A DNA stretch of 64,000 nucleotides from NCBI RefSeq assembly GCF_003853645.1, contig NZ_QTPO01000001.1, forward strand, positions 186,001 to 250,000. Direction: 5' to 3'. Origin of the DNA: Burkholderia sp. Bp9143. GTDB lineage: Bacteria; Pseudomonadota; Gammaproteobacteria; Burkholderiales; Burkholderiaceae. A program made the translations under genes and the position numbers. The notes below the pieces were generated by a model. It worked only from the letters and a program-made list of their open reading frames with translations, was not told the DNA's origin and searched no databases. This document shows, piece by piece, positions 1-7,509 of this stretch (position 1 is its first letter; each line of letters begins with the position of its first letter).

Positions 1-53
1 CCAAGCCAGGCAAGGGCGCTGGCGCGGGTGCCGCGGGTGCCGGCGGCCACTGA
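1..53 (+). CDS. C-terminal end of an unidentified upstream gene (partial)
   Basis: One frame is open from the window edge and ends at a TGA. It encodes about 16 residues that are almost all Gly and Ala, beginning Lys-Pro-Gly-Lys and ending Gly-Gly-His. Such a tail is common on Burkholderia proteins, but the fragment is too short to name. It could also be chance read-through of GC-rich sequence. Confidence 0.3.
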   Translation, partial: KPGKGAGAGAAGAGGH

Positions 54-107
54 CCGACGCGAATCCGGGCAACGCGACACACCGGGCGTGGTATTCGGAA
101 ATCCTGC

Positions 108-136
108 TTGACAAACTCTGACATTGCAGTCATTGT
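108..136 (+). promoter_or_regulatory. Candidate marR promoter with overlapping inverted repeat
   Basis: A perfect -35 hexamer TTGACA (108-113) is followed by a 17-base spacer and a weaker -10 CATTGT (131-136). The spacer and -10 hold an imperfect inverted repeat, GACATTG at 120-126 facing CATTGTC at 131-137. This is where a MarR-type repressor would bind to control its own gene. The promoter call is by inspection, and the operator role is inferred from the family habit of autoregulation. Confidence 0.55.
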
Positions 137-162
137 CTGAATCAACCACATAGGACGGCACC

Positions 163-600
163 ATGGACCATTACACGATCAAAGGCTTCACGCTCACGCA
201 TAGCGTCGGATTCATGCTGAGCAAGGCGCGCAACCTGATCGTTGCCGAAATGGACGCGGCGCTCAAGGACCTCGACATCACCAGCCAGCAAATGGGCATT
301 CTGCTGTCGATGCGGAGCGGCATGGCCGCCACGCCGTTCGAGCTATCGAAGCTGCTCGGGATCGACACGGGCCTGATGACGCGCATGCTGGACAAGCTGG
401 AAGCGAAGGGATTGCTGGAACGTTCCCGCGACGCGGACGACCGCCGCGTGGTCAATCTCACGTTGACGAAGAAGGGCGAGGAAGTCGCGGCCCGGATTCC
501 GGAAGTCGCGCCGCATGTGTTGAACGCCCGGCTGCGCAACTTCACGAAGGCCGAGTTCGCAGAGCTGTCTCGCTTGCTTCACAAGTTCATCGGCGAGTGA
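163..600 (+). CDS. MarR family transcriptional regulator
   Basis: This 145-residue protein has the normal MarR length. The winged helix-turn-helix runs roughly from residue 45 to 110. It contains the recognition segment around ELSKLLGIDTGLMTRMLDKL and the wing RDADDRRVVNLTLT, which is the classic D-x-R-(D/R)-R pattern. MarR proteins are small-molecule-responsive dimeric repressors, often of efflux pumps. The gene directly precedes an outer-membrane efflux lipoprotein and an EmrA-type adaptor, so it probably controls them (an EmrR-like arrangement). A strong terminator lies immediately after the stop codon. The ATG is supported by the well-placed promoter upstream and by conservation of the N-terminal helix. 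Family call is secure; the ligand is unknown. Confidence 0.9.
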   Translation: MDHYTIKGFTLTHSVGFMLSKARNLIVAEMDAALKDLDITSQQMGILLSMRSGMAATPFELSKLLGIDTGLMTRMLDKLEAKGLLERSRDADDRRVVNLTLTKKGEEVAARIPEVAPHVLNARLRNFTKAEFAELSRLLHKFIGE

Positions 601-604
601 GCGT

Positions 605-627
605 GGCGGGCGTGCCCGCCTTTTTTT
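605..627 (+). terminator. Rho-independent terminator after marR
   Basis: A 7-bp GC stem (GGCGGGC / GCCCGCC, 2-base loop) is followed by seven T residues. It lies 4 bases after the marR stop and 27 bases before the next start codon, so it sits inside what looks like a marR-efflux operon. Either transcription attenuates here or the efflux genes have their own start site. Confidence 0.85.
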
Positions 628-637
628 GAATCATTAA

Positions 638-651
638 TCTGACAGGTCAGA
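638..651 (+). promoter_or_regulatory. Perfect inverted repeat at the efflux gene start
   Basis: TCTGAC-AG-GTCAGA is a perfect 6-bp inverted repeat ending two bases before the ATG of the efflux lipoprotein gene. It covers the place where the ribosome binding site should be. It could be an operator or a small RNA hairpin that limits translation. Its function is not known. Confidence 0.4.
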
Positions 652-653
652 AA

Positions 654-2162
654 ATGAAATCGCAGACAAATGGATCCGACATCGGCGCCCGCGCATTGAA
701 ACTGGGCGTGTCGGCGATCTTCGTGGCGGTATTGTCGGCATGTGCGAACTATGCGGGCATCCATAGCGACAAGCGGATCGTGGTGCCGCAACAGCTCGAT
801 ACGGCCCGCAGCCTGCCGGCCGAGCAAGGCCGCTGGCCGGCTGCCGACTGGGCCGACCAGTTCGGCGATGCGCAACTGAAGGCGCTGATCGCCGAGGCGC
901 TGCGCGGCAGTCCGACGATCGAACAGGCTCGTGCGCGGGTGGCCCAGGCGCAGGCCTTCGCCGAAGCGTCGAACGCGAACACGCTGCCGCGCGTCGACGC
1001 GAGCTACTCGCTGACGCGCCAGCAGTACAGCGGCACGGCGATGATCCCGCCGCCGTATGCCGGTTCCTGGCGGACCGAGAACAAGGGCCTGCTGAGCGCG
1101 TCGTACGACCTCGACCTGTGGGGCAAGAACCGCGAAGCCCTGAGGGCCGCCGTGTCGCAGGCGCAAGCGAGCAAGGCTGACGTTGAATTCGTCACGCTCA
1201 CGTTGAACACCGCAATCGCACGTACCTACAACCAGCTGGCCCGCCTTTACGTGCTGCGCGACATCGCGCAACAGGAAGTCGCGCGCCGCGAGCAGATCGA
1301 TCGCATCACGGCCGGCCGTATCGCGACCGGCCTCGATACGGAGGTGGAGCGCAAGACCGCGCAGGCGAATCTTGCAACGAGCCGCGCCCGTGTCACCGCA
1401 CTCGACGGCAGCATTCTGACCACGCGCTACCAGTTGGCTGCGCTGCTCGGCGCAGGACCGGATCGCGGCCTTGCGATCGAGCGGCCGGCGCTCGGCATTG
1501 GCAACGACGTGCGCCTGCCGGACAACCTGCCGGCTGACCTGGTGAGCCGTCGTCCGGACCTCGTCGCCGCGCGCTGGCGTGTCGACGCGATGACGCACCA
1601 GGTCAAGGAAGCGAAGGCGGAGTTCTATCCGGACATCAACCTGAGCGCCGCGATCGGCCTCGACGCGTTCGGCTTCGGCCGTTTCCTGAGCGCGGCAAGC
1701 CGCACGGCGTCGGCCGGACCGGCGATCCACCTGCCGATCTTCGATGCAGGCGCACTGCGCGCGCAACTGAAAGGGCGCTATGCCGAGTTCGACTACGCGG
1801 TGGCCGCCTACAACCAAACGCTGGTTGGCGCGCTGAGCGACGTTGCGACGCAGCTCGCGCAGATCCGCTCGAGCGACGCGCAACTCGTCGATGCAAACGC
1901 GGCACGGCAGGCCGCACAGGACGCCGATCGGCTGGCGATCACGCAGTACAAGGCCGGCCTGACCAACCAGTTGACCGTGCTCAGTGCCGATGTCACGGCG
2001 CTGAATGCGGACGAAGCCGTTGCGAACCTGAAGATGAACCGCCGCGACCAGCAGATTGCACTCGCGTCGGCGCTCGGCGGCGGCTACGTCGACACGTCGG
2101 CCGATACCGTCCACAGCGTGGATGCTGTTGCATCCGCCCATCCCGTCGTCGCCGCGCATTGA
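654..2162 (+). CDS. Outer membrane efflux lipoprotein, NodT/OprM family
   Basis: The 502-residue protein starts with a lipoprotein signal peptide. Its lipobox L-S-A-C puts the acylated cysteine at residue 30. The rest has the two alpha-helical OEP repeats of the RND/EmrAB outer-membrane channels, with typical markers GLLSASYDLDLWGKNR and VSRRPDLVAARWRV. Such trimeric channels span the outer membrane and periplasm and join an inner-membrane pump through an HlyD/EmrA adaptor. The adaptor gene follows 34 bases later but is broken, and no pump gene is present, so this channel may be orphaned or may serve another pump. The ribosome binding site is weak and lies in an inverted repeat. Family assignment is firm; the substrate is not known. 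Confidence 0.93.
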   Translation: MKSQTNGSDIGARALKLGVSAIFVAVLSACANYAGIHSDKRIVVPQQLDTARSLPAEQGRWPAADWADQFGDAQLKALIAEALRGSPTIEQARARVAQAQAFAEASNANTLPRVDASYSLTRQQYSGTAMIPPPYAGSWRTENKGLLSASYDLDLWGKNREALRAAVSQAQASKADVEFVTLTLNTAIARTYNQLARLYVLRDIAQQEVARREQIDRITAGRIATGLDTEVERKTAQANLATSRARVTALDGSILTTRYQLAALLGAGPDRGLAIERPALGIGNDVRLPDNLPADLVSRRPDLVAARWRVDAMTHQVKEAKAEFYPDINLSAAIGLDAFGFGRFLSAASRTASAGPAIHLPIFDAGALRAQLKGRYAEFDYAVAAYNQTLVGALSDVATQLAQIRSSDAQLVDANAARQAAQDADRLAITQYKAGLTNQLTVLSADVTALNADEAVANLKMNRRDQQIALASALGGGYVDTSADTVHSVDAVASAHPVVAAH

Positions 2163-2196
2163 ACGGCACGTTCACTTACCGGCAAGGAGATTTGAC

Positions 2197-3492
2197 ATGA
2201 GCGATACCCTCACGCCCGACCACGAATTGGTGGACCGCGGCGGCGCAACCAACCGCGGCGCGCAAGCCGATCCGGCCGGCCAGGACGCCGGCGCGACGCC
2301 TCCGGGCAAGCGCAAGCGCCTGCTTGCCCTCCTGGCGGCGGTCGTCGTGGTAACGGGGGCCGCGTATGCGGCCTACTATTTCACCGTCGGCCGCTATTAC
2401 CAGGCGACCGACGATGCGTACGTGAGCGGCAACCTGGTGCAACTGACGCCGCAGGTCACCGGAACGGTGGTCGCCGTCAATGCGGACGACACGCAGATCG
2501 TGAAGGCCGGCGACCCGGTCGTCACGCTCGACCCGGCCGACGCGAAGATCGCGCTGGTGAATGCCGAGGCGGCCCTTGGCCAGACCGTGCGCCGCGTGAG
2601 CAGCCTGTATGTGAACAACGATTTCTATGCGGCGAATGTGGCGCAACGCGAGTCGGATCTCGCTCGCGCCAACGATGATCTGCGGCGGCGCGAGGCCGTT
2701 GCGGGCACGGGCGCCGTTTCCGCTGAAGATATCGCCCACGCTCGCGATGCCGTCAAGGCTGCCCAGGCCGCACGCGATGCAGCGCGCGAGCAAGCCGGCG
2801 CGAATCACGCGCTGACCGACCGCACGACCGTCGGACAGCATCCTGACGTGCAGGCGGCAGCGTCGAAAGTCAGGGATGCCTATCTTGCTTACGCGCGCAA
2901 TACGTTGCCGGCGCCGGTGACGGGCTATGTGGCGAAACGGTCGGTCCAGGTCGGCCAACGTGTGTCGCCCGGCACGCCGCTGATGGCGATCGTGCCGCTC
3001 GACGGCGTGTGGGTCGATGCGAACTTCAAGGAAGTGCAGCTCACGCGGATGCGGATCGGCTAGCCGGTCACGCTGACGGCCGACGTGTACGGTTCGAGCA
3101 TCGAGTATCACGGCAGGATCGAGGGGTTCTCGGCCGGCACCGGCGGCGCGTTTGCCACGTTACCGGCGCAAAACGCGACGGGCAACTGGATCAAGGTGGT
3201 TCAGCGCCTTCCGGTGCGCATCCAGCTGGATCCACGCGAACTCGCGGCGCATCCGCTGCGCATCGGGCTGTCGATGGTGGTCGATGCCGATACGCACGAC
3301 GATTCCGGCACGCAGCTTGGTGCCGCCGTGAAAACGACCTATCGTACCGGCGTGTTCGAGCAGTATGGTGCACAAGCCGATGCCGAGATCACGAAGATCA
3401 TCGAGCAGAACGAAATGTCCTCGCGCGCGATCGGCACCAAGCAGGCAGCGACGCGTGGTGCGTTGCGCGATCGCGCAAGCCATGCCGGTTGA
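2197..3492 (+). pseudogene. emrA: EmrA-type HlyD membrane-fusion adaptor, broken by an amber codon
   Basis: The frame begins at an ATG with a good AAGGAG site. It has one N-terminal membrane helix (about residues 42-62), then the biotinyl-lipoyl segment YYQATDDAYVSGNLVQLTPQ, a coiled-coil hairpin and a beta-barrel. Codon 289 (3061-3063) is TAG. The same frame then continues without a gap as P-V-T-L-T-A-D-V-Y-G and runs to a stop at 3492, giving a full family length of 431 residues. Intact relatives usually have Gln at this place, so a single CAG-to-TAG change explains the break. The truncated 288-residue product would lack the C-terminal barrel and membrane-proximal domain. An EmrB pump gene, which normally follows, is absent. 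A sequencing error or amber suppression is possible but less likely. Confidence 0.88.
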
Positions 3493-3671
3493 GCAGGGAA
3501 TGACGCGCGCCACAATCGCCGTTTGGTGTAGCCGTCCGGCGAGTCAAGTGGAATGAAGCAAACTGATTCATGGCGGGTTGATTCCGGCCATGGTGTTGAA
3601 CCGGTTTGTATCGATCCGGCGCCGGCCGGCTGTACGAACGGAAGCAGGGTTACACCCGTGAGGGTCACGAC

Positions 3672-4643
3672 ATGAAAGTTGCCATCGTTGTATTCGAAGG
3701 TGCGCAGGCGCTCGACGTTGCAGGCCCCCTCGACGTGTTCGCCGAGGCGAATACTTTCCTTTCCGAGCATCAACGATACGAGGTGACGCTCGTCGGGAAC
3801 CAGGCGGGCACCGTGACCTGCTCGAACGGCATGCAGTTGGCCGTCTCGCTGGGCTATTCCGATCGTGACATTCAATGGGACCTGCTGCTGGTAGCGGGCG
3901 GGCCGCAATTGCCGGATGTTCAGCCGTCGAGCGCGTTTCTGGCGTGGCTGCAAAACCAGGCGCGCAGCGCAAGCCGCTTCGGCTCGGTCTGTAATGGCGC
4001 ATTTGTGCTCGCTCATGCGGGGTTGCTCGACGGCAAGGAAGTGACGACCCACTGGTCGGACGCGGGCCGCCTGTCCAACGAATTTCCACACGCCAGCGTG
4101 CAGCCGGACAGGATTTTCGTTCGGGACGGGCGGCTCTTCACATCGGCGGGCGTGACCGCAGGCATTGACTTATGTCTGTCGCTGGTTGCTGAAGACTGGG
4201 GGCATGAACTGGCGGTGCGGGTTGCGAAGCGTCTGGTCGTGTATATCCAGCGTGAGGGCGGCCAGTCTCAGTACAGCCCCTATATCGGGGCCGGCAAGGA
4301 CGCGGATCCGATACTCGGCAAGGTCTATCGATACGTGAGCGAGCATATGACCGAAACGCTGTCGATAGAGGCGCTGGCGAGTGCGGCCTCGGTGAGCCGG
4401 CGCACGTTGTCGCGGGTATTCGCGAAGTACGCGAAGGTGACGCCTTCGGTATTTGTCGAGCAGGTTCGCGTCGATTCGGCGAGGAAACTCCTCGAGGACA
4501 CGGATGCGCCACTCAAGACGGTCGCATTCAAATGCGGTTTTCATAGCGCGACGCACATGCGCACGACGTTCTCGCGGCGGCTCAATGTCACGCCGAAGCA
4601 ATATCGCCTGCGATTCAGAGGGGAGGCAAGTGCGCGGCAATGA
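3672..4643 (+). CDS. GlxA family transcriptional regulator (DJ-1/PfpI plus AraC)
   Basis: The 323-residue protein has an N-terminal DJ-1/PfpI-like class I amidotransferase fold (about residues 1-190) and a C-terminal AraC-type double helix-turn-helix (about 225-320, ending in VTPKQYRLRFRG). A cysteine sits at the nucleophile-elbow position in SVCNGAFVLAHAG (Cys107), but most GlxA regulators are sensors, not enzymes. They often control catabolism of quaternary amines, amino acids or related small molecules. The start was set at MKVAIVVF, the first strand of the PfpI domain. No obvious target gene is next to it: the upstream operon is decayed and the downstream DNA is a mug relic. Confidence 0.9.
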   Translation: MKVAIVVFEGAQALDVAGPLDVFAEANTFLSEHQRYEVTLVGNQAGTVTCSNGMQLAVSLGYSDRDIQWDLLLVAGGPQLPDVQPSSAFLAWLQNQARSASRFGSVCNGAFVLAHAGLLDGKEVTTHWSDAGRLSNEFPHASVQPDRIFVRDGRLFTSAGVTAGIDLCLSLVAEDWGHELAVRVAKRLVVYIQREGGQSQYSPYIGAGKDADPILGKVYRYVSEHMTETLSIEALASAASVSRRTLSRVFAKYAKVTPSVFVEQVRVDSARKLLEDTDAPLKTVAFKCGFHSATHMRTTFSRRLNVTPKQYRLRFRGEASARQ

Positions 4644-4647
4644 TCCC

Positions 4648-4842
4648 ATGACGGAGGTCGCGAGCGCCCCGTCGGTGACGAGCGTCCATTCGGCTCAACC
4701 GCTTCCCGAGATCATTGAGCCCGGGTTGTCGACAATATTTTGTGGTGTCGATCGGGGTATGTGCACGGCGTCGACGGGGCACCACTTTGCTGGCGGAGGC
4801 ACGGGATATGGAAGGGTCGCGGAAGTAGGCTTCAACGAGTAA
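4648..4842 (+). pseudogene. mug: N-terminal remnant of mismatch-specific DNA glycosylase Mug
   Basis: A 64-codon frame contains LPEIIEPGLSTIFCGVDRGM followed by ASTGHHFAG and VAEVGF. This matches the N-terminal block of the Mug/TDG family, which reads roughly I-x-P-G-L-x-V-(L/V)-F-C-G-I-N-P-G-x-x-S-x-x-x-G-H-H-F-A. The asparagine of the GINPG motif, which positions the catalytic water, has become Asp and the following Pro has become Arg. The usual NRFW is also altered, and the frame stops before the rest of the roughly 170-residue enzyme. I therefore read it as a dead gene fragment. The assignment rests on motif memory. Confidence 0.65.
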
Positions 4843-4914
4843 AACGAGGATTCGAGCACCCGTTTTCCGAGAGGAGCTGCTTTATTGGAACGTTGTTGAC
4901 TGGAGAGGTGAAAA

Positions 4915-5115
4915 GTGAAGTTCTCGATGAAAACTGAAATCCACGCAGACGATCGTTCGACGATCGAGCATGCGATGAAGACCGTCGATGCCGACGCGAA
5001 AGTCGACGTTGACATTGTTGCGCAAACGGTGAGCGTCGACTCGTGGCTGATGCCTGAGGAGTTTCTTGTCGCCTTCTACGACGAGGAATACGACGTGACC
5101 ATTGCCGAATGGTAG
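4915..5115 (+). CDS. Small protein with heavy-metal-associated-like fold
   Basis: A GTG start with a strong GGAGAGG site seven bases upstream begins a 66-residue protein. The pattern is MKFSMKTEIHADD, a helix, then KVDVDIVAQTVSVDS and EEFLVAFYDEEYDVTIAE. This beta-alpha-beta-beta-alpha-beta order resembles HMA/CopZ-like domains. It lacks the metal-binding C-x-x-C, so metal transport is not supported. The protein is acidic and has no signal peptide. It sits between a mug relic and an insertion-sequence relic. It could be a small regulatory or cofactor protein; its function is unknown. Confidence 0.6.
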   Translation: MKFSMKTEIHADDRSTIEHAMKTVDADAKVDVDIVAQTVSVDSWLMPEEFLVAFYDEEYDVTIAEW

Positions 5116-5159
5116 GCAGGATGGAATCTTGCGGCACCTGGGCGCGAAGCACTGCGCTG

Positions 5160-5426
5160 TCATGCCGCCCACACCGAAGCAGCATGCGGAATGCCGCGTG
5201 CTCCTGTTTGTCGCGACCGGGCGGTCGGCGTTCTCGGCTCAGACCATGCGTTCTCCTGCTCGAGTCGCTTGACGTCGGCCGCCTCCAGGCCATCGAAATG
5301 CTGTCGCCGGGTGTAGTTCGTCTGCTCGCTGATTCCGTGCTTCTTCGCGACCTCGGCGACGGGTGCCTTGCCCGCCCCGCGCAGGATCGTCACCATCTGT
5401 TCGTCGCTGAACGGGCTCTTCTTCAT
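5160..5426 (-). pseudogene. IS3-family transposase OrfA remnant
   Basis: Reading leftward, the frame starts MKKSPFSDEQMVTILRGA and continues AEVAKKHGISEQTNYTRRQ, then EAADVKRLEQEN. This is the N-terminal helix-turn-helix of IS3/IS407-group OrfA (compare the family pattern MKKSRFSEEQIVxILxE...CRKHGISxATFYxWxxKYGG). The leucine-zipper part that should follow is lost after about residue 57, and the remaining residues do not match. No OrfB is present. It is the left end of an insertion sequence truncated by later deletion, so it cannot move by itself. Confidence 0.75.
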
Positions 5427-5429
5427 GAC

Positions 5430-5497
5430 TTCCTTTTCTCCGTTGGAAGCCATTCTCTCAAGTTTCAGTGGGTCCGAAAATTCCAGGGCAGGCCACA
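5430..5497 (-). mobile_element. Terminal end of the IS3-type element
   Basis: Upstream of the OrfA start the sequence read on the minus strand begins TGGCCTGCCCTGGAATTTTC and continues GGACCC, which resembles the terminal inverted repeat of IS407-group elements. It directly abuts the terminator of the small lipoprotein gene. I saw no matching right end within the window, so the exact terminus is an estimate. Confidence 0.5.
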
Positions 5498-5499
5498 TG

Positions 5500-5523
5500 A
5501 AAAAAGCCCGCGTTTCCGCGGGC
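5500..5523 (-). terminator. Rho-independent terminator of the small lipoprotein gene
   Basis: On the minus strand GCCCGCG-GAAA-CGCGGGC forms a perfect 7-bp stem with a stable GNRA-type loop, followed by six T residues. It lies about 10 bases after the stop codon of the lipoprotein gene. Confidence 0.9.
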
Positions 5524-5532
5524 CTCGTGCAA

Positions 5533-5694
5533 TCAGCAATTGCCTTTCTTCGCCTGTCCGGGCGGGCAGAACCCGTTCCCCGGTCCGCCTTGCGGCGCGA
5601 CGACGACCGGCGCACCCGGAACGTATGCGACGCACCCGCTGAGCGCGCCGACCACGCTCGCCGCGGCGAGCAATGCGATAACCCCTTTCTTCAC
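5533..5694 (-). CDS. Small lipoprotein, 53 residues
   Basis: A GTG start (complement of 5692-5694), preceded by a GGGAGAA ribosome site, opens a frame reading V-K-K-G-V-I-A-L-L-A-A-A, then a hydrophobic stretch ending L-S-G-C. This is a clear type II signal peptide with the acylated cysteine at residue 21. The mature part is only about 33 residues. It is rich in Val, Pro and Gly and ends with two more cysteines (FCPPGQAKKGNC). It has its own strong terminator. It resembles the very short lipoproteins common in Burkholderia. No function can be stated beyond a probable envelope location. Confidence 0.8.
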   Translation of the reverse strand: MKKGVIALLAAASVVGALSGCVAYVPGAPVVVAPQGGPGNGFCPPGQAKKGNC

Positions 5695-5714
5695 TTCGTT
5701 CTCCCGTTATTGAG

Positions 5715-5736
5715 GAAAGGGCCGTGCGGCCCTTTC
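5715..5736 (-). terminator. Hairpin after the DUF4382 gene
   Basis: Ten-base arms GAAAGGGCCG / CGGCCCTTTC surround a 2-base loop 18 bases past the stop codon of the DUF4382 gene. A and T tracts are built into the stem ends rather than following as a run of T. It probably ends transcription of the DUF4382 gene just before the small lipoprotein gene. Confidence 0.65.
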
Positions 5737-5754
5737 GTGGATGCTGCCGATGCG

Positions 5755-6915
5755 TCAGAAGCTGAAATTGACGTTCGACTGGCTGGTCGTTGCGTTGACG
5801 TTCGTCGATTGCGTTGCCCCCGACGCTGCGTCCGCCTCGATCGTATATTGTGCCGCGGCGGCCGGCGACGCAGCCAGCGCGACCGGCAGCGAGCCCGAGT
5901 AAGTGCCGACGATCGGTGCGGCCACGGGCACGTTGAGCGCATACACACCCGTATCCAGGTTCGCATTGGTCGACGTGATCTCGTACGCGTTCGCATCGAC
6001 GGTCTGCAGTGCCCGCACGAACGCGGCGGCGCTTGGCGTCACCGTGCCGCTGACCGTGCTCATCGTCGATGCCGGCAGCGCGATCGGGGCGTTCGACGCC
6101 GAAACCGCCGTGGTCGTGTTCACCACGACCGGAACCGAGCGCACGATGCCCGATGCGAAGTTGTTCTGCACGATCACGACGTCATAGTTGCCTTGCGTCG
6201 AGCTCTGGATCAGCGGCGACAGCACGAACTTCCCGGTGCTGTCGGCAACCGTGCCCCGGACCACCTTGCCACCCTGTTCCGCATACACGGTCGCGCCGGC
6301 TTCGGCCGATGCGACGTAGCCCGAGATCGCGCCGCTCACGACGGTCGGGATCGCGGTGACGACCGGCTTCAGCGCATACGTGCCGTTGCCGCGCTGGACG
6401 ATCGACTTGCACGCGTTGAAGTCGAGCACGAGGTCGACGAGCGTGTTCGGTTGCACCGTGAACGGCTGGATGATCTTGTAGCCGCTTTGCGTCGCGCTCG
6501 GCGTCGCGAGCGCCTGTTCCGTGCCGCCCGTCGGGACGACCGAGTTCGCGAGGGTGTTGCCCTGGTTCGGCGCGAGAACGAGGCGGACCTGCTGATACTG
6601 GCCGGCCGGCAGCGCGGTCTGGCCGATATCGGCGAGCACGCCGTTGGTCAGCGACAGCAGGTCGATCTTCTGCGGTGCCGCCAGCGTGATCGTCGACCAG
6701 CCGGCATCGTTATCGGAAGCATTCGCATTCGCATTGACGCGAACCTGCGAGACGGTCACGAATACGTGATCGAAACCGCATGACGGAGCATCGGTCATCG
6801 CGACGTGCAGCGTGCCGGTTTGCACGCTGCCGCCGCCGTCGCCGCCACCGCAACCTGCGAGTGCAAACGGCACCATTGCCGCACATAGTGCGGCCTTCCA
6901 GAATGTGTTCTTCAT
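5755..6915 (-). CDS. DUF4382 domain lipoprotein
   Basis: The 386-residue protein starts with a signal peptide ending L-A-G-C (Cys22), then a Gly-rich linker GGGDGGG typical of surface lipoproteins. The DUF4382 beta-sandwich follows (about residues 35-185). It has GTLHVAMTDAPSCGFDHVFVTV at its start and the LPAGQYQQVRLVL block. A second carboxypeptidase-regulatory-like Ig fold probably fills the C-terminal half (GAISGYV...GATVYAEQGGKVVRGTVAD). Members are exported, usually of unknown role. The gene is monocistronic, with a hairpin behind it. Confidence 0.85.
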   Translation of the reverse strand: MKNTFWKAALCAAMVPFALAGCGGGDGGGSVQTGTLHVAMTDAPSCGFDHVFVTVSQVRVNANANASDNDAGWSTITLAAPQKIDLLSLTNGVLADIGQTALPAGQYQQVRLVLAPNQGNTLANSVVPTGGTEQALATPSATQSGYKIIQPFTVQPNTLVDLVLDFNACKSIVQRGNGTYALKPVVTAIPTVVSGAISGYVASAEAGATVYAEQGGKVVRGTVADSTGKFVLSPLIQSSTQGNYDVVIVQNNFASGIVRSVPVVVNTTTAVSASNAPIALPASTMSTVSGTVTPSAAAFVRALQTVDANAYEITSTNANLDTGVYALNVPVAAPIVGTYSGSLPVALAASPAAAAQYTIEADAASGATQSTNVNATTSQSNVNFSF

Positions 6916-7259
6916 TGTTTATCCCCCTCCGATGTAATTGTGGGTGCAACGAAGCATAGCTTCGCGGTGCGTCCAGAATGTGGACAGCTTTGAAACGAAG
7001 CGTAAATTCTGCGTCGGAGCGTAAGGGCTGACGCAATTCGAGGGGTATTCGCGACGCAACGGAAGGGAATGCGGCTCGCGAAGAACGAATCCGCGGATGG
7101 TGAGTCGCCGGGACTCGGCGCGTTTGCGATCGGCGAAAACTTGATCGGTGAAATCACCGAATCCGCCCCGATTATTTCCCCGCTATAGTCGAAGCACGAG
7201 CGGTGGACGCGGCGCCATGCGCCGCCACCGTTCAGGTAATGACTGTAGACGGGTGCTGT
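6916..7259. other. Intergenic region between divergent genes
   Basis: This 344-base stretch separates the DUF4382 gene from a small membrane-protein gene that points the other way, so it should carry both promoters. A -10-like TATAGT is visible at 7184-7189 on the plus strand, without a good -35. I see no gene or repeat in it. Confidence 0.5.
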
Positions 7260-7472
7260 ATGAAAAACACAATCGAAAAGACCACCGGACCGGTGTGGGG
7301 TGTGGCGGCAGGCGTGCTCCTGGCTGCCGCGGGACTGAGTCTCGGCATCTTCCCGAAATCGCTGAACAGCGCGGGAACCGCAAACGACTTCCTGGCGTCC
7401 GGCGTCGCGATGCTGGGTATCTTCCTCGTCGTCTATTCCACGCACGAACTACGACGAAAGCGCCTGCACTGA
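7260..7472 (+). CDS. Small two-helix membrane protein
   Basis: The 70-residue protein starts MKNTIEKTTGPVW and has two hydrophobic helices, about residues 11-31 and 45-62. A short polar loop with NSAGTANDF lies between them and a basic tail RRKRLH follows. The charge pattern puts both ends in the cytoplasm. The family was not recognised. The gene is followed 37 bases later by the end of a convergent gene. Confidence 0.6.
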   Translation: MKNTIEKTTGPVWGVAAGVLLAAAGLSLGIFPKSLNSAGTANDFLASGVAMLGIFLVVYSTHELRRKRLH

Positions 7473-7509
7473 GCGCCGGCGCGCAGAACGTTCCAGGCCG
7501 ACCGCCTGC

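Noticed and set aside
3061-3063. Programmed readthrough or pyrrolysine-type use of TAG in emrA
   Set aside because: Burkholderia has no known machinery for it, and the missing emrB shows the operon is already damaged.
3500-3556. Start of an emrB pump gene just after emrA (M-T-R-A-T-I-A-V-W)
   Set aside because: The frame ends after 18 codons and shows no first-helix motif of a DHA2 pump. It does have a GGGA-like site, so a destroyed start cannot be fully excluded.
4915-5115. Copper chaperone CopZ
   Set aside because: The fold pattern fits but the C-x-x-C metal motif is missing.
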